64,000 bases of DNA from NCBI RefSeq assembly GCF_002075885.1, contig NZ_MDET01000001.1:228564-292563 (forward strand). The letters run 5' to 3'. A program made the translations under genes and the position numbers. The notes below the pieces were generated by a model. It was not told the origin of the DNA and did no database searches. It worked only from the letters and a program-made list of their open reading frames with translations. The DNA is from Manganibacter manganicus (GTDB lineage Bacteria > Pseudomonadota > Alphaproteobacteria > Rhizobiales > Rhizobiaceae). This document shows positions 24,232-32,401 of the stretch, piece by piece; within the stretch, counting starts at the first letter, position 1; each line of letters opens with the position of its first letter.

Positions 24232-26292
24232 TCAGGCGCGACCGCGCCTTGCAGCCCGTTCCTCGCGGGAGCGGCGGCGCGGGGTGGCCTCTCCTGTTTC
24301 AGCTTCGGCAAGAACCTTTCTAGGCGGCAGCTTGACCGCTTCAGCCAGTTTGGGGAAGGGGTCGACCTTGTTTGGCAGGGCCATGGCATCGATGAAAATC
24401 TGCTGGAAATGCGGTTCCAGCGCAGTCTCGATCTTTTCGATCCGGTGAACTTCGTCCTCGATTTCGCGGCGATGGCCGCGATTGAGTAGCGCCATCAGCG
24501 CACCGGTGCCGGACGCGTTGCCGACCGCCTTGACTTCGGCCAGATCGCAATCGGGGATAAGGCCCAGAACCATCGCATATTTAGGGTCGATAAATGAGCC
24601 GAAGGCACCGGCAAAACGGATCATGTCGACGTGGTCGACGCCCTGCTTTTCCATCAACAGCTTGACACCGGCATAAAGCGCGGCCTTGGCCAACTGGATG
24701 GCACGCACGTCGCGTTGCGTGATGACTAGCCGGGGTTCGCCCTCGCGCAACAGATAGGAGAAGGTGCGACCGTCTTGAAAGACCCGTGGCGACCGAGCCG
24801 CCATTTCACCGTCCACGACGCCGTCTTCTGAGATGATGCCGGCGAGATACATCTCCGCCACCACCTCGATGATCGCCGAACCGCAAATGCCGGTGACGCC
24901 CACGGCCCCCACCGCTTCCTCGAAGCCGGACTCGTCGGACCATTTATCCACGCCGATGACCCGGAATCTTGGCTCCAGAGTATCTGGATCGATGCGCACG
25001 CGCTCGATTGCGCCGGGTGCGGCACGCTGACCACCGGAAATCTCAGCGCCCTCGAAAGCCGGCCCGGTAGGCGACGATGCAGCGACGACGCGCGCGCGGT
25101 TTCCCAGAATAATCTCGGCATTGGTGCCCACATCGACGAGAAGCATCATCTTGTCTTGGCGGTAAGGGCCTTCCGACAAGGTGGCGCCGGCAGCGTCCGC
25201 GCCAACATGCCCGGCGATGCAGGGCAGGGTATAGAGACGCGCGCCCTGATTGAGGTCGAGGTCGATCTCGTGTGCCCAATATTGCAGGGCGCCCGAGACG
25301 GCAAGCGCGAAGGGCGCTTGGCCAAGTTCGGTTGGATCTATTCCGAGGAACAGGTGGTGCATGATCGGATTGGCGACGAATACGGAATCGAGAATATCGT
25401 GACGGTCAATGCCACCTTCCTCGCAGACCTTGCCGATCAACGTATTGACGGCCTCGCGCACGGCCTTGGTCATGGCTTCGCGCCCGTCTGGATTCATCAT
25501 GACATAGGAAACGCGACTCATCAGGTCTTCGCCGAAGCGGATCTGCGGGTTCGACGCGCCCGAGGATGCGACGATGCGGCCTGACAGAAGCGACACCAGA
25601 TGCATGGCAATGGTGGTGGAACCGATATCGCAGGCGATGCCATAGGCTTCGTTCTTCAGCCCCGGCCACATGGCAATGATGACGGGTTGCGAGGTTTCGG
25701 TATCGCGATGAATGGCAACGGTGACGCCCCAATTCTCCTTGCGCAGGATGCCCTGGACCTGCGGGATCAGATGTGGCGTGGTCAGAAGGTCCTTCCAGCC
25801 CCAATCCTTCTCCAGGACATGTTTCAGCCGATCGAGATCGCCGAGCGGCTTGTGCATGTCGGGCTCGTCCACCTCGACATAGCAGAGCTGGACGGCCGGG
25901 TTGCGCTCGATATGGCGGTCCACAGCCGCCTTGCGCACCACCTGGGCGTTGATGACGGTGTCTTGCGGCACGTCCACCACGAGGTCGCCCTGGACGGTGG
26001 CGGAGCAAGACAGCCGACGCCCTTCGGGCAGGCCGCGCACGCGCTCGTAGCGATCCTCCTTTGGGCCCTTGGGCGAGATGTGCTCAAGCGACGAGATGAT
26101 CTTGTGCTTGGCGAAATTGCCTTCCTGCACCTCGATCTGACAACGTCCGCAGGTGGCGCGCCCGCCGCACACACTTTCGACATAGACGCCAAGCTGGCGT
26201 GCCGCATCGAGCACGCTTGTGCCAATGGGAAAGCGCCCGCGCTTGCCCGAAGGCATGAACAGGACGAGAGGGTCACGGACTTCGACGTTCAT
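24232..26292 (-). CDS. Reductive activator of corrinoid proteins (RACE, 2Fe-2S plus ASKHA ATPase, DUF4445)
   Basis: A 686-aa protein that should use ATP and a low-potential electron to return inactive cob(II)alamin to cob(I)alamin. The N-terminal ferredoxin domain has Cys42, Cys48 and Cys51 (CGGRATCGRC) and Cys96. The actin-like ATPase domain starts near ACDIGSTTIAMHLV (220-233). The C-terminus ends in an Arg-rich tail (RRRSREERAARRGRA). This N-terminal 2Fe-2S layout matches activators of acetogens and Desulfitobacterium rather than methanogen RamA. It lies downstream of the methyl-THF:corrinoid methyltransferase on the same strand, with one small opposite-strand gene between. Confidence 0.92.
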   Translation of the reverse strand: MNVEVRDPLVLFMPSGKRGRFPIGTSVLDAARQLGVYVESVCGGRATCGRCQIEVQEGNFAKHKIISSLEHISPKGPKEDRYERVRGLPEGRRLSCSATVQGDLVVDVPQDTVINAQVVRKAAVDRHIERNPAVQLCYVEVDEPDMHKPLGDLDRLKHVLEKDWGWKDLLTTPHLIPQVQGILRKENWGVTVAIHRDTETSQPVIIAMWPGLKNEAYGIACDIGSTTIAMHLVSLLSGRIVASSGASNPQIRFGEDLMSRVSYVMMNPDGREAMTKAVREAVNTLIGKVCEEGGIDRHDILDSVFVANPIMHHLFLGIDPTELGQAPFALAVSGALQYWAHEIDLDLNQGARLYTLPCIAGHVGADAAGATLSEGPYRQDKMMLLVDVGTNAEIILGNRARVVAASSPTGPAFEGAEISGGQRAAPGAIERVRIDPDTLEPRFRVIGVDKWSDESGFEEAVGAVGVTGICGSAIIEVVAEMYLAGIISEDGVVDGEMAARSPRVFQDGRTFSYLLREGEPRLVITQRDVRAIQLAKAALYAGVKLLMEKQGVDHVDMIRFAGAFGSFIDPKYAMVLGLIPDCDLAEVKAVGNASGTGALMALLNRGHRREIEDEVHRIEKIETALEPHFQQIFIDAMALPNKVDPFPKLAEAVKLPPRKVLAEAETGEATPRRRSREERAARRGRA

Positions 26293-26377
26293 TTTCTCAC
26301 ACCGCTTAAAAAGCCCTGTCTTGGCTTAAGTGATTGTTGTGAAAGCGGGCGGAAAATCGGACCTGTAGGTGAGATAA

Positions 26378-26620
26378 ATGTCCGAACTGCTTCTTTCCGC
26401 TGTCCTGGGTTCCTTCTTCATGGCCCGCCTATTCAGGGGCTCTTGGCTCAGGAATCCGCAATATCTCGCCGCATCCATTGCCGGATCGGTCGCGGGCTCG
26501 CTGTTGCTGCATGCCTTCTGGCCTGCCCTCGACGGCGATTTCATCGCTGGAGCGATCATCGGCGTTGCCGGCCCGTATGCCGGCATGACGCTGTTCGACC
26601 TGCTGCTGAAATCGGCCTGA
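26378..26620 (+). CDS. Small integral membrane protein, 80 aa, unknown
   Basis: An 80-residue protein with three hydrophobic stretches rich in Gly and Ala. The ATG at 26378 follows TAGGTGAGATAA, a reasonable ribosome site. It is inserted on the plus strand between two minus-strand corrinoid genes, ending 10 bases before the stop of the next. No family is recognised. Its placement breaks what would otherwise be a continuous operon. Confidence 0.6.
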   Translation: MSELLLSAVLGSFFMARLFRGSWLRNPQYLAASIAGSVAGSLLLHAFWPALDGDFIAGAIIGVAGPYAGMTLFDLLLKSA

Positions 26621-26629
26621 CATGGGAGC

Positions 26630-27607
26630 CTATCCTCGCGCCATGCGCGCCTCGCGCCCACCACGGCGACGCCCACCATTGCTACCTGCTGCGCCGTCAG
26701 CCGAAGGAGACGTAATAGCCACCGGCGGTGGGGCGACGTGTTCGCCCGGCTTGAAATCCTTGTAGGTCTTGATCCAGGTCATGCAATCCTTGTCGGTCCC
26801 AGCCAATACGTTGGCGCCGCGCACGGCTTCCATTTCCTGTGGGCGGCACGGATTCATGATGGCGGAGGTCATGCCGGCGCCGATCACCATTGGAATGAAG
26901 GCGCCATTGATGCCATGGCGATGCGGCAGGCCGAAGGAAATATTGGACAGGCCGCAGGTGGTGTTAACTTTCAACTCCTCGCGCAGGCGACGCAGCAAGG
27001 CAAAGACCTGACGACCAGCGTCACCCAGCGCGCCGATCGGCATAACCAGCGGGTCAACCACAACGTCATGGGCGGGAATGCCAAAATCGGCGCAGCGCTC
27101 GACAATCTTCTTGGCAACGGCGAAGCGTACGTCCGGGTCCATTGAGATACCGGTTTCGTCGTTAGAGATGGCAACGACCGGCACGTTATACTTCTTGACC
27201 AACGGCAGGATCTTTTCGAGTTTCTCTTCCTCGCCGGTCACGGAATTGACCAATGGCCGGCCCTTGGCGACTTTCAGTGCTGCCTCGATGGCGGCCGAGA
27301 CCGAGCTGTCGATCGATACCGGCAGATCGACGAGGTTCTGCACGATCTCCAGCGTCTGCACCAAAAGTTCCGGTTCCGTGGCGTTCGGGTCAACGGCGGT
27401 GACGCCAGCATTGACATCCAGCATGGTGGCGCCTGCGGCGGCCTGCTCGAGCGCGTCTTTCTTCACAGTGTCGAAATTCCCGGCAACCATCTCGGCAGCG
27501 AGCTTCTTGCGGCCGGTCGGATTGATGCGCTCGCCGATCACGCAGAAGGGCTGATCGAAGCCGATTACGATCTCACGGGTCGCCGAGGCGACGATGGTGC
27601 GGGTCAT
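26630..27607 (-). CDS. Methyl-THF:corrinoid protein methyltransferase (MtgA/MtvA-like)
   Basis: A 325-aa pterin-binding TIM-barrel protein of the DHPS/MetH-pterin superfamily. Visible marks are VIGERINPTGR (23-33), MLDVNAG (62-68), PVSIDSS and NTTCGLSNISFGLPHR, all pterin-pocket segments. It should move a methyl group between methylated corrinoid protein and THF; here the likely direction is onto THF. The C-terminal 17 residues are Arg/Gly-rich and extend beyond the barrel. A perfect palindrome sits 15-37 bases upstream of the ATG, a probable operator. The ATG follows GGAGACC. Confidence 0.9.
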   Translation of the reverse strand: MTRTIVASATREIVIGFDQPFCVIGERINPTGRKKLAAEMVAGNFDTVKKDALEQAAAGATMLDVNAGVTAVDPNATEPELLVQTLEIVQNLVDLPVSIDSSVSAAIEAALKVAKGRPLVNSVTGEEEKLEKILPLVKKYNVPVVAISNDETGISMDPDVRFAVAKKIVERCADFGIPAHDVVVDPLVMPIGALGDAGRQVFALLRRLREELKVNTTCGLSNISFGLPHRHGINGAFIPMVIGAGMTSAIMNPCRPQEMEAVRGANVLAGTDKDCMTWIKTYKDFKPGEHVAPPPVAITSPSADGAAGSNGGRRRGGREARMARG

Positions 27608-27622
27608 GAAGGGTCTCCATAT

Positions 27623-27644
27623 GATATAAAGAGTTCTTTATATC
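27623..27644. promoter_or_regulatory. Perfect palindrome, probable operator 1
   Basis: Two perfectly mirrored 10-bp arms (arm GATATAAAGA) are separated by 2 bases. The element ends 15 bases before the ATG of the methyl-THF:corrinoid methyltransferase. A near-identical palindrome stands before the homocysteine methyltransferase at 37962-37985. Such symmetry and spacing suit a homodimeric helix-turn-helix repressor; the XRE protein at 37978-38850 is the best candidate. Confidence 0.75.
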
Positions 27645-27685
27645 GTTATTGGTTGTCGATCAAGTGAATGGCCGTCGTGGCGGTT

Positions 27686-28786
27686 TCAATGCGCGCTCTT
27701 GACCATGTCCACCTGGGTTTCAGTGATACCGTCGTGCAGGATCTGGTCCAGACGGTCGGCAACGATCTTGTCGTCGGCACGGGCCTCGCGGTGCCACGGC
27801 CTGCGGCCCTTGAGCACGCCCGATTCATCAACGATCTCGGCGACATATTCCTCCTGGCGATAGGCCATGACATGGATGCCTGACACGCCAGGGATTTCCT
27901 TCACCTCCTTGATGATGTCGATGCAGATCTGCTTGCCTTCCTTTTTCTGGTCCTGAGCGCCTTCGAGGCGCTTGATGATGGCGTCAGGAATGTGAATGCC
28001 AGGCACATTCGAGCGGATCCATTTTGCCGTCTTTGCCGAGGCAAGCGGGCCGACACCGCACATGATGAAGACCTTTTCGGTATAGCCGAGATCGCGCACG
28101 CGCTGCATGTAGGTGCGGAACATCGGCACATCGAAGCAGTACTGGCTCTGCACGAACTGCGCGCCGGCGGCGATCTTCTTTCCCAGACGATGCGGACGGA
28201 AATCGTGGGGTGGGGCAAACGGATTAATGGCACCGCCCAGGAAAAGCTGCGGCGGCGTCGTCAGTTTGCGCCCCGACAGGAACTTGCCATTGTCGCGCAT
28301 GATGCGAATGGTCTCGAGCAGCGACATGGAGTCGAGATCGAACACCGGCTTGGCACCGGGCTGATCGCCTGCCTGCACGCCGTCGCCAGTCAGGCACAGT
28401 ATGTTGGCAACGCCCATGGCGGCTGCGCCGAGCACGTCGCCCTGTATGGCGATGCGGTTCTTGTCGCGACAGGCGATCTGCATGATCGGCGCATAACCCA
28501 TGCGGGTCAGAAGCGCACATATGCCGACCGACGACATATGGCAGTTGGCGCCTGATGCATCGACGGCATTGATGCCGTCTACCCAGCCGTCAAAAATCTG
28601 GGCACGATTGTAAACGTCTTCCGGATCGGCGCTGTCGGGCGGGTTCAATTCGGTTGTCACCGCGAATTCGCCTCGGCGCAATACGCGCTCCAGCCGTCCG
28701 GGCGAAGTATGGCCGGGCAGAGGATCAAGCGGCAGATCGATGCCGGATGGATTTTCATCTTGCTGGGGAGGGCGGGCCGCACTCAT
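27686..28786 (-). CDS. metF: Methylenetetrahydrofolate reductase, catalytic subunit
   Basis: A 366-aa flavoprotein of the MTHFR family. The TIM-barrel start carries EFAVTTELNPPDSADPE with the conserved Glu, and further on CLTGDGVQAGDQPGA and FVQSQYCFD, typical folate/FAD contacts. Paired with MetV it should interconvert methyl-THF and methylene-THF; next to a demethylation system the oxidative direction is expected. The ATG at 28786 overlaps the metV stop by four bases and has a GGAG site, so a longer start is rejected. This gene differs from the stand-alone MetF of methionine synthesis by its pairing with MetV. Confidence 0.88.
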   Translation of the reverse strand: MSAARPPQQDENPSGIDLPLDPLPGHTSPGRLERVLRRGEFAVTTELNPPDSADPEDVYNRAQIFDGWVDGINAVDASGANCHMSSVGICALLTRMGYAPIMQIACRDKNRIAIQGDVLGAAAMGVANILCLTGDGVQAGDQPGAKPVFDLDSMSLLETIRIMRDNGKFLSGRKLTTPPQLFLGGAINPFAPPHDFRPHRLGKKIAAGAQFVQSQYCFDVPMFRTYMQRVRDLGYTEKVFIMCGVGPLASAKTAKWIRSNVPGIHIPDAIIKRLEGAQDQKKEGKQICIDIIKEVKEIPGVSGIHVMAYRQEEYVAEIVDESGVLKGRRPWHREARADDKIVADRLDQILHDGITETQVDMVKSAH

Positions 28787-29424
28787 GCGGATGCTCCATC
28801 GCTCGGAGTCTTGCGCGCCGCTGCCGCCTGCGCGGTAACGCGCAACCATGCAGAAGTTTCGCGCAAGGATTGATCAACCGGCTTCTGGACGTTCAAAATA
28901 GCGTCGCCTTTGACCATGTTGCGCGAACCTTCCCATGCCTTTACCCAAACGCAAGGCATATCGGGTTCGACCTCGCAATTGCCGTTCGCGCGCACGCCGC
29001 CACAAGGGCCGTTGCGCAATTGCTTGGGACAGTTCATCGGGCACGACATGCCGGTTGACGAGAGGATGCACTGGCCACACATGCGGCAATCGAACATGAT
29101 GCCCTTGACCCGCTTTTCGACGAATTTCACCGGGGCTTCGACACGGGCATAACCGATGCCATTCCACAGGGGATGGAGCATCAGGAAGACATCGGCAAAG
29201 CGGGCGTAGAACCATTCAAGCAGGCGCGAATGACGTATCGCCCACAGGCGCACTGTATAGCTGCGCTGTACGCGTCGCTGCGGCGACACGTCCGCCGGCT
29301 TGTAAGCCGTTTTGGGCGCTGCCTTCTTGACCATCGCGGCCTGGGTCATGCCGGCCGGAGCGCTCGGAGGCGTGCCGTTCAATGGCGTGGTGGAGCCTGG
29401 CTCGATTGGCTTGATCTCAGTCAT
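28783..29424 (-). CDS. metV: MetV-like cysteine-rich partner of MTHFR
   Basis: A 213-aa protein with a variable Pro/Ala N-terminus and a C-terminal domain (MTHFR C-terminal/MetV family). Its eight cysteines at 113, 116, 119, 128, 132, 141, 150 and 158 (CRMCGQC, CPMNCPK, GPCGG) are enough for two metal centres. In acetogens MetV carries zinc or iron-sulfur clusters and links MetF to an electron carrier. ATG 29424 is chosen for AAGGAAA just upstream and an 8-base overlap with the previous gene. It forms a coupled trio with the virulence-factor-domain gene and metF. Confidence 0.85.
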   Translation of the reverse strand: MTEIKPIEPGSTTPLNGTPPSAPAGMTQAAMVKKAAPKTAYKPADVSPQRRVQRSYTVRLWAIRHSRLLEWFYARFADVFLMLHPLWNGIGYARVEAPVKFVEKRVKGIMFDCRMCGQCILSSTGMSCPMNCPKQLRNGPCGGVRANGNCEVEPDMPCVWVKAWEGSRNMVKGDAILNVQKPVDQSLRETSAWLRVTAQAAAARKTPSDGASA

Positions 29425-29719
29425 TTTCCTTGCCGCCAGCCTTGGCGAGAGCGACAAGTCGCTCCCGATGATATGTCTCTTCGAGATTCGTCGCCGCTTT
29501 TTCGACCTCGACCTCGAGATCGTCGCCAACAGGAATCGGATCGGCCCTGCGCCATTCCGACAAATAGGCGTCGGTTCCGGCCGCGCCGGAACGCATGGCT
29601 GCCATATCGATCGCCTCTGTGAAACGCAGTGACAATTCGCGCTTGGCGCTTTGCCTGCCGCGTTTGACGATGACCTGCGCGGGAATATCGCGCCAATAAA
29701 CGACAATTAGGTCAGCCAT
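29417..29719 (-). CDS. Virulence-factor-domain protein (PF13769 type)
   Basis: A 100-aa soluble protein of the poorly named virulence factor family, opening with ADLIVVYWRDIPAQVIVKRG and containing LRFTEAIDMAAM. The family name has no bearing here: in alphaproteobacteria such genes commonly accompany MetF/MetV and MttB-like genes. It may be an accessory or assembly factor for that pathway, but no reaction is known. The ATG at 29719 follows GAGGAGAAAGAC, a strong site, and the stop overlaps metV by 8 bases, so it is translated with metV. Confidence 0.75.
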   Translation of the reverse strand: MADLIVVYWRDIPAQVIVKRGRQSAKRELSLRFTEAIDMAAMRSGAAGTDAYLSEWRRADPIPVGDDLEVEVEKAATNLEETYHRERLVALAKAGGKEND

Positions 29720-29879
29720 GTCTTTCTCCTCATATTGTTGAGCTTTGACGTAACGGGCGAATGCCCGCTTCTCATGGGACGACGCGCGTGCATTCAAAAA
29801 CGACGCGCGACGATGTCACAGAATGAAGCGATGTGCGCGCCGATGCGAAAGCATATGCTATTTGGAAGAAAACGCCGCT

Positions 29880-30455
29880 TCAGCGCGTCAATTCGAGAAT
29901 GTCCAGCTTGGACTCGTAATAGGGGGCTGGAAATTCGATACGCCACTTATCGGGGCCGCTGCGGAACGCATAACCGACCTGATCTGTTTTCGGGCCGCTT
30001 CCATAAGGCTTGATCGGCTCATCGGCGACATGGAAGGAGCCCAGATAAATGGCGCGCTTTTCGCCATCGTCATAAAGACGGCCTTCAGTGCGCTGTGAGC
30101 CAGTGCTTTTCGTGAGTTGCCAGCCAGAGCCGTCATCCGTGACCCTGCACTTGAACCAGTCGTAAACGATCAATTTGGTATCACCACCAATCTTGATAGT
30201 GCGACAGCGCCAGTTGCCAGTCAGATCCTGATCGGAAAAGGCGACGGGCGGCTTCGACAGAACTGTATCTAAGGTGCGAATGGCAGCAGGATCACCTGCC
30301 TCTGCTTCTTTTAAAGCCGCTTCACGCGTCTGTTCATAATTTTCGAGCCGGGTTTTGTCGGCCGGTGTCATGCGCTTCTGCACGACGCCATCGGCGAGAG
30401 CGTAGCTTGGAATGGCGACAGCAAGGAGGACGAGAGCCAAGGCAGAGGGATGCAT
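29880..30455 (-). CDS. DUF4893-like secreted protein
   Basis: A 191-aa protein with an N-terminal signal peptide (PSALALVLLAVAIPSYALA). The mature part contains TGNWRCRTIKIGG and IVYDWFKCRV, with two cysteines, and a lipocalin-like beta pattern as described for DUF4893. Likely periplasmic; function unknown. ATG 30455 has CGGAG upstream, whereas ATG 30473 has none. It lies between two corrinoid-linked genes on the same strand, but its secreted nature suggests it is a bystander. Confidence 0.7.
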   Translation of the reverse strand: MHPSALALVLLAVAIPSYALADGVVQKRMTPADKTRLENYEQTREAALKEAEAGDPAAIRTLDTVLSKPPVAFSDQDLTGNWRCRTIKIGGDTKLIVYDWFKCRVTDDGSGWQLTKSTGSQRTEGRLYDDGEKRAIYLGSFHVADEPIKPYGSGPKTDQVGYAFRSGPDKWRIEFPAPYYESKLDILELTR

Positions 30456-30507
30456 CACGATTCTCCGATTCATGCGCGGCGCACTGTGCGTCAGCGGAAA
30501 AATCAGA

Positions 30508-31143
30508 TCAATGCGATTGAAGTTCGGCGGCGCGCGCAAGGCCGGCCGGCAGATCGCCATAGCCAGTTGGCCTTCGTTCATAAACCAGGCCGAGCATATC
30601 GGCTGCCATCTGCGCTACCTTGTCCAGTTCCGGATCGTCGGTCTGCGCGAGATAGATCAGCTTTTCGTAATTGCCGAAATAGTCGGCGATCAGTTCAGGG
30701 TGCTTGTCGAGACCGAGCGGCTTGATGAAGAAGGCGTCGAACTGGCGGCACAGAAAATCGGTCATGTAGAACGACATCATGTCGTCGTCGGCGATTTTGC
30801 GATACGTCTCCATACGCTGGTAGAAGGCAAAGCAATGCGGGCCGGCCATGCGCTGAACCCCATGTTTCTCACAAACCACGTCGAGATGCCCGCCGGTTCC
30901 GCAATCGGCATAACCGACGAAGATGTGTCGGAAGCCTTGCGCCTTGGCTTCCGTGATCGCTTCATCCATGGCAGGCGCGATGCGGTCAGGGTAGAAATGA
31001 TACTCGGCCGGCAGGCAGTTGAGTTCGAGATGGTCAAGGCCAAGTTGCGCCTTGACGGCAAGAATCTCTCGCGCGATCATCCCACAGGCGATGACGAGTA
31101 GCCTGTCCTGCTTATCCAGTTTCTGATTTTGCTCGGCAGCCAT
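30508..31143 (-). CDS. DUF1638 protein, corrinoid-system associated
   Basis: A 211-aa protein of the DUF1638 family (LVIACGMIAREILAV near the start; FVGYADCGTGGHLD; FYMTDFLCRQF). Members occur beside methylamine and other corrinoid methyltransferase genes in methanogens and alphaproteobacteria, yet no activity is established that I know of. The conserved Cys residues and Gly-rich loops suggest ligand or metal binding. The start at ATG 31143 has only a weak site (GAGTGG); the longer frame overlaps the divergent lipoprotein gene. It stands in the same cluster as the corrinoid protein, MttB, MetF and the activator. Confidence 0.78.
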   Translation of the reverse strand: MAAEQNQKLDKQDRLLVIACGMIAREILAVKAQLGLDHLELNCLPAEYHFYPDRIAPAMDEAITEAKAQGFRHIFVGYADCGTGGHLDVVCEKHGVQRMAGPHCFAFYQRMETYRKIADDDMMSFYMTDFLCRQFDAFFIKPLGLDKHPELIADYFGNYEKLIYLAQTDDPELDKVAQMAADMLGLVYERRPTGYGDLPAGLARAAELQSH

Positions 31144-31207
31144 GGAACCACTCGAACGGGCTTTCGTTGCTGGGGCGTGAACCTTTAGAGAGAGGGACTT
31201 TCCATCC

Positions 31208-31345
31208 ATGAAATTGTCAAGATTAGCACCCCTTGCCGTTCTTGCCTGCGCATTGGCCCTTGCAGCTTGTGCGAACACCGTCCGCGGCGCGGGCAAGGAC
31301 ATTAACAACACCGCTAACGCGGTCGAAGATTCGATAAACCAGTAA
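31208..31345 (+). CDS. Entericidin-like small lipoprotein
   Basis: A 45-aa lipoprotein. The signal segment MKLSRLAPLAVLACALALAA ends at a lipobox (LAAC, Cys21); the mature 25 residues (CANTVRGAGKDINNTANAVE) match entericidin A/B-type peptides, which are small outer-membrane lipoproteins of the stress response. GAGAGGGAC precedes the ATG. Two hairpins follow. It is divergent from the DUF1638 gene, 64 bases away. Confidence 0.8.
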   Translation: MKLSRLAPLAVLACALALAACANTVRGAGKDINNTANAVEDSINQ

Positions 31346-31367
31346 TCTGACTGGTCTCTGATTTAAT

Positions 31368-31390
31368 TGGCCCAAAGCTTAGCTGGGCCA
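31368..31390. terminator. Hairpin after the entericidin-like gene
   Basis: A 7-bp perfect inverted repeat (arm TGGCCCA) with a 9-base loop, 22 bases past the lipoprotein stop. There is no clear T-run, so it may work together with the stronger hairpin at 31409. Confidence 0.4.
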
Positions 31391-31408
31391 CGATCTAATC
31401 TGGGGACG

Positions 31409-31440
31409 AGCGGGCATTTGCACAAGGCAATGCCCGCTTT
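31409..31440 (+). terminator. Intrinsic terminator between convergent genes
   Basis: An 8-bp perfect stem (arm AGCGGGCA) with a 14-base loop, followed by TT on the plus strand. It separates the plus-strand lipoprotein gene from the stop of the minus-strand corrinoid protein gene, six bases on. Confidence 0.6.
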
Positions 31441-31446
31441 CCGGCC

Positions 31447-32145
<699 letters not shown>

Positions 32146-32268
32146 GTCCACTAACCTCATTGCGCCGGGCGACATTATTGCCGCGCCAAAAGCTTTGCCC
32201 AATACCTATCCTCTGGAAGGCGTGTACCCATAGCTGATTTGCGACTTTCTGCAAAAGGAAAGCGACCG

Positions 32269-32285
32269 GAAATCTAAGGGATTTC
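32269..32285. promoter_or_regulatory. Inverted repeat in the corrinoid protein/mttB1 divergent region
   Basis: A 6-bp perfect inverted repeat (GAAATC, 5-base spacer, GATTTC) stands midway between the two divergent starts and could serve as an operator for both. It is not similar to the palindromes at 27623 and 37962, so a different regulator, such as the GlxA-type protein, would be involved. Short repeats like this arise by chance, so confidence is low. Confidence 0.3.
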
Positions 32286-32401
32286 TTGTCGATTTTGAGA
32301 CAGGCGTTGGCGCTGGCTGGCCGTTTTTAGTAAAGTGCATGACTACGATCCGGCAAGGCGCCGCCGCATGGGTGGCCGGCACGGATTCAGGGAAGACGAA
32401 T

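Noticed and set aside
25600-26715. A 371-codon plus-strand frame opposite the corrinoid activator
   Set aside because: It is antisense to conserved 2Fe-2S and ATPase coding sequence and has no family features.
29417-29719. A true virulence factor
   Set aside because: The family name is historical; coupling to metV and metF points to one-carbon metabolism.
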